NCBI GenBank assembly: GCA_002633025.1
Contig: NMRB01001856.1
Span: 1,893 to 65,892 of the forward strand
Direction: 5' to 3'
DNA from: Notospermus geniculatus
Taxonomy: Eukaryota; Nemertea; Pilidiophora; Heteronemertea; Lineidae
DNA length: 64,000 nt
Each line of letters begins with the position of its first letter. The first letter of the stretch is position 1. The notes below the pieces were generated by a model. The model ran no database searches. It was not told the origin of the DNA and saw only the letters and a program-made list of their open reading frames with translations. Shown one piece after another: positions 1 through 9,206 of this stretch. Position numbers and translations under genes: made by a program.

Positions 1-45
1 GGGTCTGGAAAAACACGGGTATTTTCAACAGGTGTAACCTTAGCT
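1..45. repeat. Right end of a GTGTAACC/CACGGG-type MITE, cut by the window edge
   Basis: The first 45 bases closely match 43484-43532, the right end of the element at 43158-43532 (shared words CTGGAAAAACAC and ATTTTCAACA followed by GTGTAACC). The left part lies outside the window. Confidence 0.6.
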
Positions 46-264
46 ATACTCTATCCTCGCCTCTAAAAGGTCAGTCATTGTCCAGGAGGCGACACTTCAG
101 GCATGGCTAGGCATTGCCAGGTCATTGTGAGTACAATATTCCAACAAACTTCCTCGTTCTGATTGGTCGAACAAAGAACGAAGCTCCGGCGCCAATTATG
201 GTGTGGAACAAAGGCCTAGTCATGAGTACTCTGGACTGACCTCTTAGAGGCGAGGATAAAGTAT
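46..264. repeat. Palindromic MITE, about 219 bp
   Basis: The left arm (ATCCTCGCCTCTAAAAGGTCAG, from 46) is the reverse complement of the right arm ending at 264, with about two mismatches over 28 bases. No open frame inside resembles a known protein. From 265 to 600 I see nothing beyond unique-looking sequence. Confidence 0.65.
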
Positions 265-600
265 ATTCACACATCCTCTTCGACTTTTGCGCCTTTTTCA
301 ATGACATCCAGGCTAACCTGGGTTTTGTGCTTAGTTCGCACGGCTCACACCACAAACCCCAGGCCCACTCCAGAAGAAAATCTGTCAGGAATGCTGTTCG
401 CTGCTCTTGTGGTGCACCCCCACTGCAAATACGACATGATTGTTTTTCAAATTAATGAAAGTTGTTGTCAAGAAGAAACTTTCGTCCGATAATTATAGCC
501 TATAACTAGATCGCAGGAAAAAAATTTGTTTGTTTATTGCTGTTTTTGCATAAATACATCATGGCTGATCATATCGTCCGGAACGGTTGCTTGATGAAAA

Positions 601-912
601 AGCCCAAAAGACCGGTCATTTTATGTAGCAGGACCAAAACTATGGAACACTCTTCCACTTTCCTTACGTTCACTCAACTCCCTCAGTCAGTTTAAGAAAC
701 AGCTAAAAACGTATTTTTATAGACAGACTTATGCATAATGTTTTTAGGACCACATAGTATCTATATCACTCAGTGCATTTATTTATCCAATGTTTTAGAT
801 AGTCTTTTAATCTCTCTATCAATGTTTTATCACTCTTCTTTTAAATATCTTTCCTCTTTTACTATCATTTATCATTACACCTATTGTAAAGTGCCTTTGA
901 GCATGTTTAACN
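601..912 (+). mobile_element. 3' end of a CR1/L2-type non-LTR retrotransposon (LINE), truncated
   Basis: Codons from 601 to the stop at 736-738 read as the extreme C-terminus of a LINE reverse transcriptase: RSFYVAGPKLWNTLP, then a leucine/serine stretch, then FKKQLKTYFY. This WN-LP ... F-K-LK-Y pattern is the conserved tail of CR1/L2/RTE-like ORF2 proteins. Upstream in the same frame there are stops (592-597), so only the tail remains. The following 170 bases are AT-rich 3' UTR and finish with TGTAAAGTGCCTTTGAGC, which resembles the CR1/L2 3' terminal motif. A single N at 912 marks a sequence join right at the end. Typical 5'-truncated, dead copy; the exact clade is not certain. Confidence 0.75.
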
Positions 913-1034
913 CCTGAACCTGTCAGCAAGTACACTGTACATTTTGTAGTTACTATTATAGTCGCGAGAGGGACACTTCTTTTGGAGTAAAACACTTTTT
1001 CAACGCGCGTGGGGGATGATTATGTCGTGGGGGT

Positions 1035-1079
1035 AAGGTTTAGGGATAGGGTTAGGGTAAGGGTTAGGGTCAGGGCTAG
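1035..1079 (+). repeat. Degenerate interstitial TTAGGG array
   Basis: About seven units of TTAGGG or near variants (TTAGGGA, TTAGGGTAA, TTAGGGTCA) in tandem. This is the metazoan telomere motif at an internal position. Confidence 0.6.
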
Positions 1080-1282
1080 AAAAGAAACGATTTATGTAAG
1101 GGTCAGCATGATATGGGTATTATATTAGATTTGTTGTATAAGACCAAGCTTCACCCCATCGCTGCCGGCTGCCTGGGGGAGGGGGGATCATTCGGACGCT
1201 GATGTAACACACATACAGTAGCTCCAAGCTTGCCTGGGTGTGTAAGGGTTTACTCAAATGTTAGGATGTTGAGAGAAGAGAA

Positions 1283-1397
1283 CCAGGGGCCGTATTCATA
1301 AAGCTACTTAAGTCTAAGTATGACACTTATCCTTTGTTCAACACAAAAGATAAGTATCACACTTAGACTTAAGTAGTTTTATGAATATGGGCCCAGG
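1283..1397. repeat. Palindromic MITE of the 'CCAGGGGCC..TTCATAAAG' type
   Basis: Arms beginning CCAGGGGCCGTATTCATAA fold back on ATGAATATGGGCCCAGG at the right end, with ACTTAAGTCTAAGT-type inner arms. Similar end sequences occur at 12074-12210 and 61074-61193, so this is one loose superfamily in the window. Confidence 0.7.
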
Positions 1398-1582
1398 AGT
1401 CTGCCCCTTCTGTTAGCATGGTGCCATCAGGTCTAGCAGACGTACATGTACGGTAGGCCTACATGTACACCAGGAACACACGCCCAACACCGAGACAAGG
1501 GTCATGCCTCGACCCCCAAGGACAAAAGACAGGCCTACAATCCTGTATGACCACCGTCAATTTATTTTTCCCATTGGTGCTA

Positions 1583-1809
1583 AAGCCCCTGTCACATATC
1601 CACTCCGGAGCCCGTACGGCGAGTAAAAACAGACAGCTGATTGCCCCTGATCCCCGGGGAATAAAAACCGTAGAAATGAAAATGAAAATGAAAATGAACA
1701 TGAAAATGAAAATGAAAATCGTAATGGACCCGTACTGTCTCTAAAATCGACGGCAAGCCGCTGGGTGGGGAAAATCGTACGGGGCCCGGTGGATATGTGA
1801 CGGGGGCTT
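1583..1809. repeat. Palindromic MITE with an internal (GAAAAT)n microsatellite
   Basis: The left arm AAGCCCCTGTCACATATCCA pairs with TGGATATGTGACGGGGGCTT at the right end. Between the arms, 1674-1720 holds about eight tandem units of GAAAAT/GAACAT. Open frames across the array are low-complexity artefacts. Confidence 0.7.
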
Positions 1810-1875
1810 CAGCAGGCCAGAGATGAGAACATCAGCAACACCTCGGTTTTGGACGCGAACCTGTCCTTTTCTGCC

Positions 1876-2261
1876 AAGGGCGGTTTACACTAGGTTGCAC
1901 CAAGTTGCAAGTTGCTGCAACCTGTAACTTGTTGCTGTCTACCTGTGACGTATACACATTGCAACATCCAGTGCGATAAGTTGCAGACGTTCGCAACAAG
2001 CTGCAGGAATATGGGCGGGAATCCTTTGTTCGGCAGCCATTTTAGCTTTAGTAGACGCCACATGATTTTTTGCTGTATTCTAATTGGCCAGGGACGTGCA
2101 ACTTGTTGCAACTTCACCAGAAAATAGGATCTGTATCCTAAATTTGCAACAAGTTGCATGCCCGTTTACACATGCAACTTTGATGAAATTTTTGGTCTCA
2201 TCAGGTGTATGCAGCAAGTTGCATGAAGTTGCATATGAAAAGTTGCATGTGTAAACGGCCC
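1876..2261. repeat. MITE built of AAGTTGCA/TGCAACTT repeats, about 386 bp
   Basis: The ends AAGGGCGGTTTACAC and GTGTAAACGGCCCTT are near-perfect inverted repeats. The interior contains many TTGCAACTTG and CAAGTTGCA words in both orientations, so it can fold at several registers. The right end abuts the TTAA that begins the next element. Confidence 0.7.
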
Positions 2262-2658
2262 TTAAAGGGACTAGGAAATTTTTTTCAAGCTTCGGTTATT
2301 ACAAAATGCTAGTCTTTCATGATAAATTCCCACCGTCAATTCACTTTTTCAATTAAGTGTTATTTACTGGCACCCAGACAAATCAGTTATCACCACACGA
2401 TGGAGCATTCACCACGTCACTGGGAACCTAATCAACATACATGTAATAGAGCACAAGCTCGCTCCATACAATACATACATGTACAGCGATAGTTTCCCAG
2501 TGACGTGGTGAATGCTCCATAGTGTGGTGATAACTGATTTGTCTGGGTGCCAGTAATTAACACTTAATTGAAAAAGTGAATTGACGGTGGGAATTTATCA
2601 TGAAAGACTAGCATTTTGTAATAACCGAAGCTTGAAAATTTTTTCCTAGTCCCTTTAA
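2262..2658. repeat. Near-perfect long palindrome with TTAA target duplication
   Basis: Two arms of roughly 165 bp, starting AGGGACTAGGAAATTTTTT and ending with its complement, are flanked on both sides by TTAA (2262-2265 and 2655-2658). TTAA target duplication is typical of piggyBac and Kolobok transposons. No transposase is encoded. The high arm identity suggests recent insertion or arm conversion. Confidence 0.8.
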
Positions 2659-2949
2659 GGTACATTTTTCATGATCTTGCTTTCTGCTGTTGTTGAGTCC
2701 TTTCTCCCATTCCCTGTTCATGCAGTTCACGTTTCTCTCCAACTTCCACTCGAGCTGCTGGCAAGACATCAACATGCCGTCAATTTTCTCTACTAACCAG
2801 CTATTCCCAGCCTTGTCGATGGTGTCGCAGGGCTGCAGACAACAAACATCCCCCCATAGCCGCTGGACCGTAATTCGATCCTATTGGCAAATCCACGAAG
2901 GCCCTGAACGGTGCTCGTCAAGCCCCCTGGTTTATACCAACGAAACACT
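2655..2949 (-). pseudogene. Exon-like fragment, tandem copy 1
   Basis: First of two 295-bp direct copies with a spacing of 382 bp (the second is 3037-3331). Read on the minus strand it gives a protein-like stretch beginning after a CTGCAG acceptor-like site: PCDTIDKAGNSWLVEKIDG, then MLMSCQQLEWKLERNVNC and a basic tail. Differences between the copies are mostly amino-acid changing, so no constraint is visible. I do not recognise the family; the E/K/L-rich character suggests a helical or coiled-coil segment. It may be a captured exon fragment. Confidence 0.35.
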
Positions 2950-3036
2950 AGCCACCTTCACGAAGGAATAAAACTAGTTTGCTGGCCACTGTTTGTAAAC
3001 AAACCAGTTTGTTTACAACTTGGACGTCGAGCTCCT

Positions 3037-3331
3037 TTAAGGTACATTTTTCATGGCCTTGCTTTCTGCTGTTGTTGAGTCTTTTCTCCCATTCCCTGTC
3101 CATGCAGTTCACGTTTCTCTCCAACTTCCACTCGAGCTGCTGGCAAGACATCAACATACCGTCAATTTTCTCTACTAACCAGCTATTCCCAGCCTTGTCG
3201 ATGGTGTCGCAGGACTGCAGACAACAAACATCCCCCCACAGCCGCTGGACCGTAATTCGATCCTATTGGCAAATCCACGAAGGCCCTGAACGGTGCTCGT
3301 CAAGCCCCCTGGTTTATACCAACGAAACACT
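3037..3331 (-). pseudogene. Exon-like fragment, tandem copy 2
   Basis: Second copy of the unit at 2655-2949. On the minus strand a CTGCAG acceptor-like site (AG at plus 3215-3216) precedes an open frame SCDTIDKAGNSWLVEKIDG..., continuing through LEWKLERNVNC and REWEKRLNN. The frame stays open past the unit boundary to about 2948. It lies 80-370 bp upstream of, and divergent from, the promoter at 3409-3510. It could therefore be part of a minus-strand gene rather than a relic, but the tandem copying and non-synonymous drift favour a relic. Confidence 0.35.
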
Positions 3332-3408
3332 TCGCAACTTAGTGTGTGGGTAGCGAGCGAACTCTTGTAAATTACATTATCGATCTGAGCATCAGCCACA
3401 GCGAACAG

Positions 3409-3510
3409 TGACGTCACACGTTGGCGTTTCCTGAGATGGATTTTGATTGGCTGACACGCGTTGAGGGGCTCCGCATTTACGTTTTCTACAGGTCCGCATC
3501 TATTATATAA
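3409..3510 (+). promoter_or_regulatory. Promoter with CRE, CCAAT box and TATA box
   Basis: TGACGTCA (3409-3416) is a perfect cAMP response element. ATTGG (3446-3450) is a reverse CCAAT box. TATATAA (3504-3510) is a TATA box. A transcription start near 3535 would leave a 5' UTR of about 30 bases before the ATG at 3563. The order and spacing are those of a classical regulated RNA polymerase II promoter. The promoter is present only upstream of copy 1 of the duplicated segment; copy 2 starts at a contig join inside the exon. Confidence 0.55.
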
Positions 3511-3562
3511 CTGTTCGTTAGAAGTCAGGACGGACGCAAAAGTAACTAAGGAAAGTAACAAA

Positions 3563-3776
3563 ATGGTCCGACAGTGGTTTGTACTCGCGATTCTACTCGG
3601 ATCTTTGTTGGCTGTTTTAGCTTCAACAAGCAATCGAGAGTCTCGGCCTATGGAGGCCGATTGGCCGTTTGGAGAGAGCAGGGACGTATTGCAGTCAAAC
3701 TCATTGGATTCAGGAGCTGGGGATACAGGTCCAAATTTAGACAGAGCATTACAGGCACTCGTACAAAGGTTTAAAA
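3563..3776 (+). CDS. First coding exon of a secreted protein (candidate prepropeptide)
   Basis: The ATG at 3563 opens 71 codons that end at a strong donor (AAAA|GTAAGT, GT at 3777-3778, phase 1). The peptide starts MVRQWFVLAILLGSLLAVLA, a clear signal peptide (basic start, hydrophobic residues 6-20, small residues for cleavage near 20-21). It continues with a hydrophilic acidic region and a short amphipathic segment (LDRALQALVQRFK, 59-71). The promoter 50-150 bp upstream supports this start. Signal peptide plus short hydrophilic pro-region in one exon, under a CRE/TATA promoter, is the usual design of peptide-hormone precursors. The ALVQ-containing helix loosely recalls calcitonin-family pro-regions, but that is a guess. 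No downstream exon was recognised. Alternative: any small secreted protein. Confidence 0.55.
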
Positions 3777-3835
3777 GTAAGTACACCAGTCTTCTAACTA
3801 ACGTTCCTTATGTTTGGTTGATCAATTCATAAAAA

Positions 3836-4400
3836 GACTCCCGGGCCCCTCACTCAGGTGTCAACCATACCGCATGCTCGTTCCAATTTTCGCAGGAAAA
3901 AGAGGTCATTTTCGGCAGCACTGTTCGGGAAAATATTCCCGAAAAACACTTAAAATAGGGGTACTTTGAATGACTTTTCTCCCGAAAAATTCTTAAAAAG
4001 GGGTCAAATGGTTCTCCTCCCGAAAAAATAATAAAAAGGGGTATGAAGGTCCTATTCTCAATTCCAGCGACGTGTTATCCCTCCCGTTGTACACGCGGCT
4101 TTCGGGTCAGGCCGCGGAAAAGGGGTGAAAATAGGGAGTTTAAGAGATTACACGCTAACGATAACATTTACGCTAACAATATTTTTTGTACATGAAATAC
4201 ATGCAAGAAATAGCGTTAACGTAAACGTTATCGTTAGCGTGTGATCTCTTAAACTCTGTAATATCTTGGTTCCTTCCGTTAGGGGGTCTAATTGGATGAA
4301 AAAAGCCCGCAGAAAGGGGTGGAAAATTTCCCTTCGTTCCTTCCTTAAGGGGGTCCTCAGGAACTCAGGAACAAGCATATGTGTAACCCTAAAATTAATG
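3836..4400. repeat. Repeat element rich in AAAAGGGGT and CCCGAAAAA words
   Basis: The left end GACTCCCGGGCCCCTCACTC lies just after the exon donor. The same sequence recurs at 14306-14745 and, inverted, at 63395-63775, whose outer end reads GACTCCCGGCCCCCTCACTC. The body has repeated CCCGAAAAA(T) and AAAGGGGT words. The right end here has eroded. No coding capacity is visible. Confidence 0.6.
4134..4259. repeat. 126-bp palindromic MITE with AATA target duplication
   Basis: The arms GAGTTTAAGAGATTACACGC and its complement enclose ACGTTATCGTTAGCG-type words. AATA flanks both sides (4130-4133, 4260-4263). The corresponding position in copy 2 (near 14605) has a single AATA and no element, which directly shows the empty site. 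Confidence 0.85.
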
Positions 4401-4551
4401 GGGGGGGAATCTTTTTTCGACCTTTTTCATACTTGTGTAACAGCTGTTACAATGTAAGTGATGCGATAGGAAATGCAGTCGGCATTGTGTGTGTTTAGTG
4501 TTATCCAACATAGAGCACAAAAAACCGACACACAAAATGATAGTAAACATG

Positions 4552-4706
4552 AAGTCGTCTCCGAATTTCGCAAATTTTCGACCCCAATCGGGGTCTTCCT
4601 CAGGCACTTTCTAGTACAGAAAGTGACAATTCTGGGATCTCTACTAGAAAATCCCTGAGGAAGACCCCGGTTGGGGTCGAAAATTTGCGAAATTCGGAGA
4701 CGACTT
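4552..4706. repeat. 155-bp palindromic MITE, present in both segment copies
   Basis: The arms AAGTCGTCTCCGAATTTCGC and its complement surround inner arms GACCCCAATCGGGGTCTTCC and its partner. The same element sits at 14981-15135, so insertion predates the duplication or is shared by both haplotypes. Confidence 0.8.
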
Positions 4707-4736
4707 TGTGTTTAGTGTTAGGTGTTAAGCAGGCTG

Positions 4737-5003
4737 CACTCTTAGCCGAAAAGGTTCTTTGGTGCCACACCAGGAGATCCCTCTGATTTAAGAACCCTCG
4801 GGTTGTTTAAGAACCTTTAGAGGTTCCAGATAGAACCTTTCCCTCAGAAAAGGGTTCTAACTGGAACCGTTATGGGTTCTTTGGCGACAGAAAGGTTCTA
4901 TATGGAACCCTTTCGGGTTCTTTACAGAAGGTTCTATATAGAACCTTGGGGTTCCTCTGGTGTCGCAAAAAGAACCCCTAAAGAACCTTTTTGGCTAAGA
5001 GTG
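4737..5003. repeat. CACTCTTAGC-end MITE (mariner-like), 267 bp
   Basis: The terminal inverted repeats CACTCTTAGCCGAAAAGGTTC are followed by many AGGTTCTA/TAGAACCT words. It is absent from the matching place in copy 2 (15262), where CAGGCTGGTAAGC is uninterrupted; TG is duplicated on each side here. A longer relative with the same ends and TA flanks is at 47061-48000. Confidence 0.8.
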
Positions 5004-5006
5004 TGG

Positions 5007-5233
5007 TAAGCCCGTGTCACACTGTCCCGAAGTTGACACCCGATGGCCATACGAATTATGGAAACTTTTGGAAATCTTACTGATAAATGCCAGCCTGGAG
5101 AAGACCCCGGTTGGGGTCGAAAATTTGCAAGATTCTGGAAGTTGACTTTGGGGCCATCTTCACGCGAAATTCAAAATTCCATATTCGTGTGGCCATCGGG
5201 TGTCTAATTTCGGGACAGTGTGACACGGGCTTT
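5007..5233. repeat. Palindromic MITE 'TAAGCCCGTGTCACACTGTCC'
   Basis: The ends TAAGCCCGTGTCACACTGTC and GACAGTGTGACACGGGCTTTA pair over more than 25 bases. The inner parts GATGGCCATACGAATTATGG and CATATTCGTGTGGCCATCGG also pair. Copy 2 has it at 15265-15464. A fragment of the same end appears at 38928. Confidence 0.75.
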
Positions 5234-5374
5234 AACAGCCTGTTGACATGGTGTTAACAGACTGTTGTCATTACCGGTCATAGTTCTTGAACATCGAGCC
5301 AAATAAAGATGGCTGCTAACAGTAACAGCAACAGGCAGCTCTGACCTCTTGAAAGTTTAACACCGCCAAAACCA

Positions 5375-6189
5375 CACTCTAAAAAGTCAGAACGCGAAAT
5401 TTCTTCAGTCCCAATACGTAAAATTTGCCCCAGATTTGAGGACACGAACGCAAAAGAATGGTGTTCTTTTGCATTGGTGTTCTCAAATCTGGGACAAATT
5501 TTGCATTCTGAATCGGCGTCTTTCGTTCTAACTAGTGTTTACAATAGTGTGAAACCCTTAAAAAAGGGGCCTAAATATTTCCAAACAACAAAGATGACCT
5601 ATTCTATAGATGAATGTTTGGAGGATAAGTACATTACAACATTCGCCAAAATCCCCCACACGACAACTTTACGTATTCACGGTGTACAATCAACCTTGCC
5701 GTACAGCTACGGGAGAAAGTTCCGGTCACAAACGCTTGGCAAAGCTGAGATTCCAAATTACTATAAATACCACTGCTAAGGGCAAAATGATAGTCCTAGG
5801 CGAATGAATACACTATAAAAGGCATGCTGCTGTAATATCTCCCAGAAATTCGCAGGAGAACGCATCGAAAATTGACAATTTTAAAATGAACTGTACGGCT
5901 GCGGGAGAATTAGAGTTCTCCCGTAGCCGTACAGTTCATTTTAAAATTGCCGATTTTCCATGCGTTCTCCTGCAAATTTCTGGGAGATATTGCAGCAGGT
6001 AGGCTTTTATAGTGTATTCATTCGCCTTGGGTTATCATTTTGCCCTTAGCATGGTATTTATAGTCATTTGGAATCTCAGCTTTGCCAAGCGTTTGTGACC
6101 GGAACTTTCTCCCGTAGCTGTACGGCAAGGTTGATTGTACACCGTGGTAATAGGACTGAAGAAATTTCGCGTTCTGACTTTTTAGAGTG
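5375..6189. mobile_element. CACTCTAAAAAGTC-end element, split by a nested MITE
   Basis: The ends CACTCTAAAAAGTCAGAACGC and its complement bound an element that is 350 bp in copy 2 (15611-15960) and 815 bp here because of the insertion at 5678-6147. A further copy lacking its left end is at 28745-28991. A short frame beginning MTYSIDECLEDKYITTFAKI occurs in the element, but differences between copies are almost all amino-acid changing, so it is not treated as a gene. Confidence 0.75.
5678..6147. repeat. Nested long palindrome, 470 bp
   Basis: Two arms of about 230 bp fold back almost completely (ends CACGGTGTACAATCAACCTT and complement; centre near 5910 with GTACGGCTGCGGGAGAA). The unoccupied site is seen in copy 2 near 15920 (ACGTATTAGGACTG). 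Confidence 0.8.
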
Positions 6190-6475
6190 CACTTAATAGT
6201 GGTTAAGATTTCTAACTTCGACCACAATCCGAAGGTTGTGCAGGTGAAAAGTTTGATGAAAACTTCAGTTGGTGAAACCTCCAAACAACCGTGCCCCCTT
6301 TGAAATGCTGTGGAAGACAGGAATGTTCGTCCATTTGAAAAATTGAAACGGGATGTGTTAGACAGTGCATGTGGCTTTCACTTGTCCAAAAATTGGGAAA
6401 AAATAATGAGTAATTATCGAGTAATTCAAGAATATCTGGTGCGGATTTACTTATGACCAAGAGTGTACATGTACA

Positions 6476-6800
6476 GAATTTTCCGGGGACGAATTTTCCT
6501 CGGGGACGAATTTTCCGGGGACGAATTTTCCTCGGGGACGAATTTTCCTCAGGGGTGAATTTTCCGGGGACGAATCTTCCTCGGGGACGAATTTTCCTCG
6601 GGTACGAATTTTCCTCGGGTACGAATTTTCCTCGGGGACGAATTTTTCTCGGGGACGAATTTTCCTCAGGGACGAATTTTCCGGGGAAGGATTTTTCTGG
6701 GACGAATCTTCCTCGGGGACGAATTTTTATTTTTCGGGGGACGAATTTTCCTCAGGGACGAATTTTCCGGCGAAGGATTTTTCTGGGGACGAATTTTCTT
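6476..6800 (+). repeat. Minisatellite of 14-17 bp units (TTTTCCTCGGGGACGAA)
   Basis: About 20 units of TTTTCCTCGGGGACGAA and the shorter TTTTCCGGGGACGAA run in tandem. The same array in copy 2 (16244-16429) has only about 11 units. The long frame read through it (NFPRGRIF-type repeats) is an artefact of the unit. Confidence 0.85.
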
Positions 6801-8195
6801 GTAACCGACCTATCATCCTAGAATAAATGAACGATCTTGCACACTCATCAATTACGATAGAAAAAAACAAGGAATACAATCTCTTTCTGCTCAATACACC
6901 ACAAATTGACTGTCACTCTTTTCCGTCTGTATTCTATTTAAAGGTGCAGGGTTCTAATTAACGTATTCAGCTTATAATTAATTACCAAAGGCAAGGTAAT
7001 TAATTGACCTGGTCAGTTTACATCATTTGTGTGGTTTATCTTCAAAATACTAGAAATTGGAGACGCTCACTTTCTTAGAATGTGATCGTTTGGAGTGTTT
7101 TTGGTGATACTTTTATTTGATTTGTTGGTCGTGCAGAACACGAGAAGCAATTAAAAATAGCCAATTAGGCCATCTTTTTAGCTGACAGAGTGGTGTCGGG
7201 GTCATTGGGTTCCATTCCCTTCTTTTGCCAGCGAACACAGAGAAAAAAATCGATCTCATCTCTAGATAAAATGATTCTCCAGCCTACTCTTTTGTCCCTA
7301 AAATGAGTCTTTTGCTACTCGAACCCAGAATGAGACACGTATCTTAAGCAAACGTATCTAAAGAACACAACACGTATCTAAAAACACACCCCAGCTCACG
7401 AATTCGGGGTGTGTTTTTTACAATCTAGTGTTTTTTGGTTAGATACATGTTCTAAACTCACTGATAGCTCTCCAGGGGCCTGTGCCATATTAACAGACGG
7501 CGCTGTGCGCTAATCAAAACAAAAACAACTTGTGCCCGACGGGCAATATCTTTCGGATGTCTCCCTTTAAGATGAATAGACGCCGCCATCACACACACCC
7601 CTTTCATTCCACAGAAATGCTACCGTTATCGTTGACGTTTACATGGCGGTTTCTTAACGTCTCTATTACACGTGGCGATATAAAAACGTCGAATGTCTGC
7701 TGCGGAGAAAAAGGAGAATTTTTCGAAAGAAATCTCCCCAAAGTTAACCTTGTCGTCATTGTTTGTAGATTAGCTTATTAGGAATCATCTTTGATGAAAC
7801 AGGAAATGTACACTAAGGTTCTCTGATGTAGTTTTATATCTTTTGTTCGTCTGCATTTGATGTTTCTGATGAAAATACCAGATGTACCGCATCGGTGGTT
7901 TTTATGGTCTGCAGGTAATCCCAGGAAACGGCAATCGCACCTTCAATAACTGAGGCCTGGTAATAAACACTTCCGACCCAACCCTATAGACGTTTTGAAA
8001 CCATGCAATCTGTTTTTTACCTGAACATATTGTTCCAATGACGGCGCATCCATAAATCGAGCTGAGGGTACCGGTATATCAATCCGCAGATAGCAAGAAA
8101 AAACCCAATATGTATTAACAAATATGGCATCCAACACGGGTAACTGTACTGTCATATCGTCGCATACATGTAGTTAATTCCTTCTAATGGGTAAC
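6801..8195. other. Intervening sequence of copy 1 without recognised gene
   Basis: Shared with 16430-17757. It contains a repeat piece (7236-7345: ATCGATCTCATC, CCTAAAATGAGTC, AGAATGAGACACG), found inverted at 41496-41642, and a hairpin near 7390-7425 (AACACACCCC/GGGGTGTGTTTTT). A short frame from 7691 (MSAAEKKENFSKEISPK) is identical in both copies and begins at an ATG, but without promoter or acceptor evidence I do not call it. Confidence 0.4.
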
Positions 8196-8599
8196 TTAAA
8201 GCAAATCGCTCGCGGGGTTTGTTTTGATTTTTGAGCGGCCCTCTCATAGCGAGTGAATCTAGCCTCCAGGCAGCCGTGCTCCAGTCATATGCAAAACCTG
8301 TGCAAATATGCCAACGTGCACCTGCGGACGAGGTTCCATTAAAAATTTGTCAAAATGGATTAATGACATTTTCAAATTCAGTCGGTCAAAATGTAGGCTA
8401 CATTTTGTACAATTCACATTCATTTTGAAGCGGCAGATTTTGCAGAATACGCCTCCGAAGTTTGGCGCTGTCTAATGCATTTCCCATTAAACTAAAATCC
8501 TTCTTTCGCCTTTTTCTCAAAATGGCGCTTGATATTGATGACCAACTGTCATGGCGCCCCAACTGAATCAAAACAAACACCGCGAGCGATTTGCTTTAA
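8196..8599. repeat. TTAA-flanked MITE, 396 bp between target copies
   Basis: GCAAATCGCTCGCGGGGTTTG at the left and its complement at the right are bounded by TTAA (8196-8199, 8596-8599). Absent from copy 2. The interior shows inverted GAATGTGAATTG-type words. No transposase. Confidence 0.8.
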
Positions 8600-8838
8600 T
8601 AAGCAAACTCGCGGCGAGGTTGTTCTCGGTGAAGTCACTTGATATTGTGCATGCAAGATGGCCGGGCAAAAAGTTAAAGAAGAGAAGTTGGACGAATTTC
8701 GTTTTTGACCAGCTGGGCAGTTTTCAACCTCGGATGGTTGCAGAGAAAGTTAATCAACTCGCCAGCTGGACAAGAAAATGTGTCATTCCCATGTATGTGT
8801 GCATGTGTTATGTGTGCATAGCCATGATGGGTGTGTTT

Positions 8839-8888
8839 GATAGAATAGAATAGAATAGAATAGAATAGAATAGAATAGAATAGAATAG
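8839..8888 (+). repeat. (GAATA)n microsatellite
   Basis: About ten exact tandem units of a pentanucleotide inside copy-1-only sequence. Confidence 0.95.
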
Positions 8889-9206
8889 TTGATCATGCGT
8901 CATAGCAACAGTACCACCTGGCGGAGGATCGTGGAACCAACCTACGCTAATTCACGTATCCGACGAGATCTTGAGAATGAGATCGTCCCTCGGTCTCCAA
9001 ATCAGAACCTGGGTAAAGTTTGTAACCAGAAAGTGGACCCAGGGAACAATTTCACTTGACGACATCGAACCTGGGTACACTTTATGTGTACCCAGGACGA
9101 CAATAACCCCAGCCAAATGAAACCTTCACGGGTATGATGCAATCGATGAATCCAAACACGCCTTAATTTGTAACTTGTGGTATGGTTTTCTCCTAATATT
9201 ACAGTT

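Noticed and set aside
3461-3562. Longer N-terminus for the signal-peptide exon (from 3461)
   Set aside because: It begins at a TTG upstream of the TATA box; the ATG at 3563 fits promoter spacing and gives a proper signal peptide.
5595-5690. Conserved-looking peptide MTYSIDECLEDKYITTFAKI
   Set aside because: Three copies (also 15834 and 28860) differ by mostly amino-acid-changing substitutions and one has an early stop, so there is no coding constraint; it belongs to a transposable element.
6453-6821. 122-residue frame with repeated NFPRGRIF motifs
   Set aside because: It is a read-through of the TTTTCCTCGGGGACGAA minisatellite; unit length variants break any repeat protein logic and copy 2 does not preserve the frame.
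7530-7781. 83-residue frame present in both segment copies (also 17178-17429)
   Set aside because: Few differences between copies, but those seen are mainly non-synonymous; no start context, splice signal or domain. Similarity is explained by the segment duplication.
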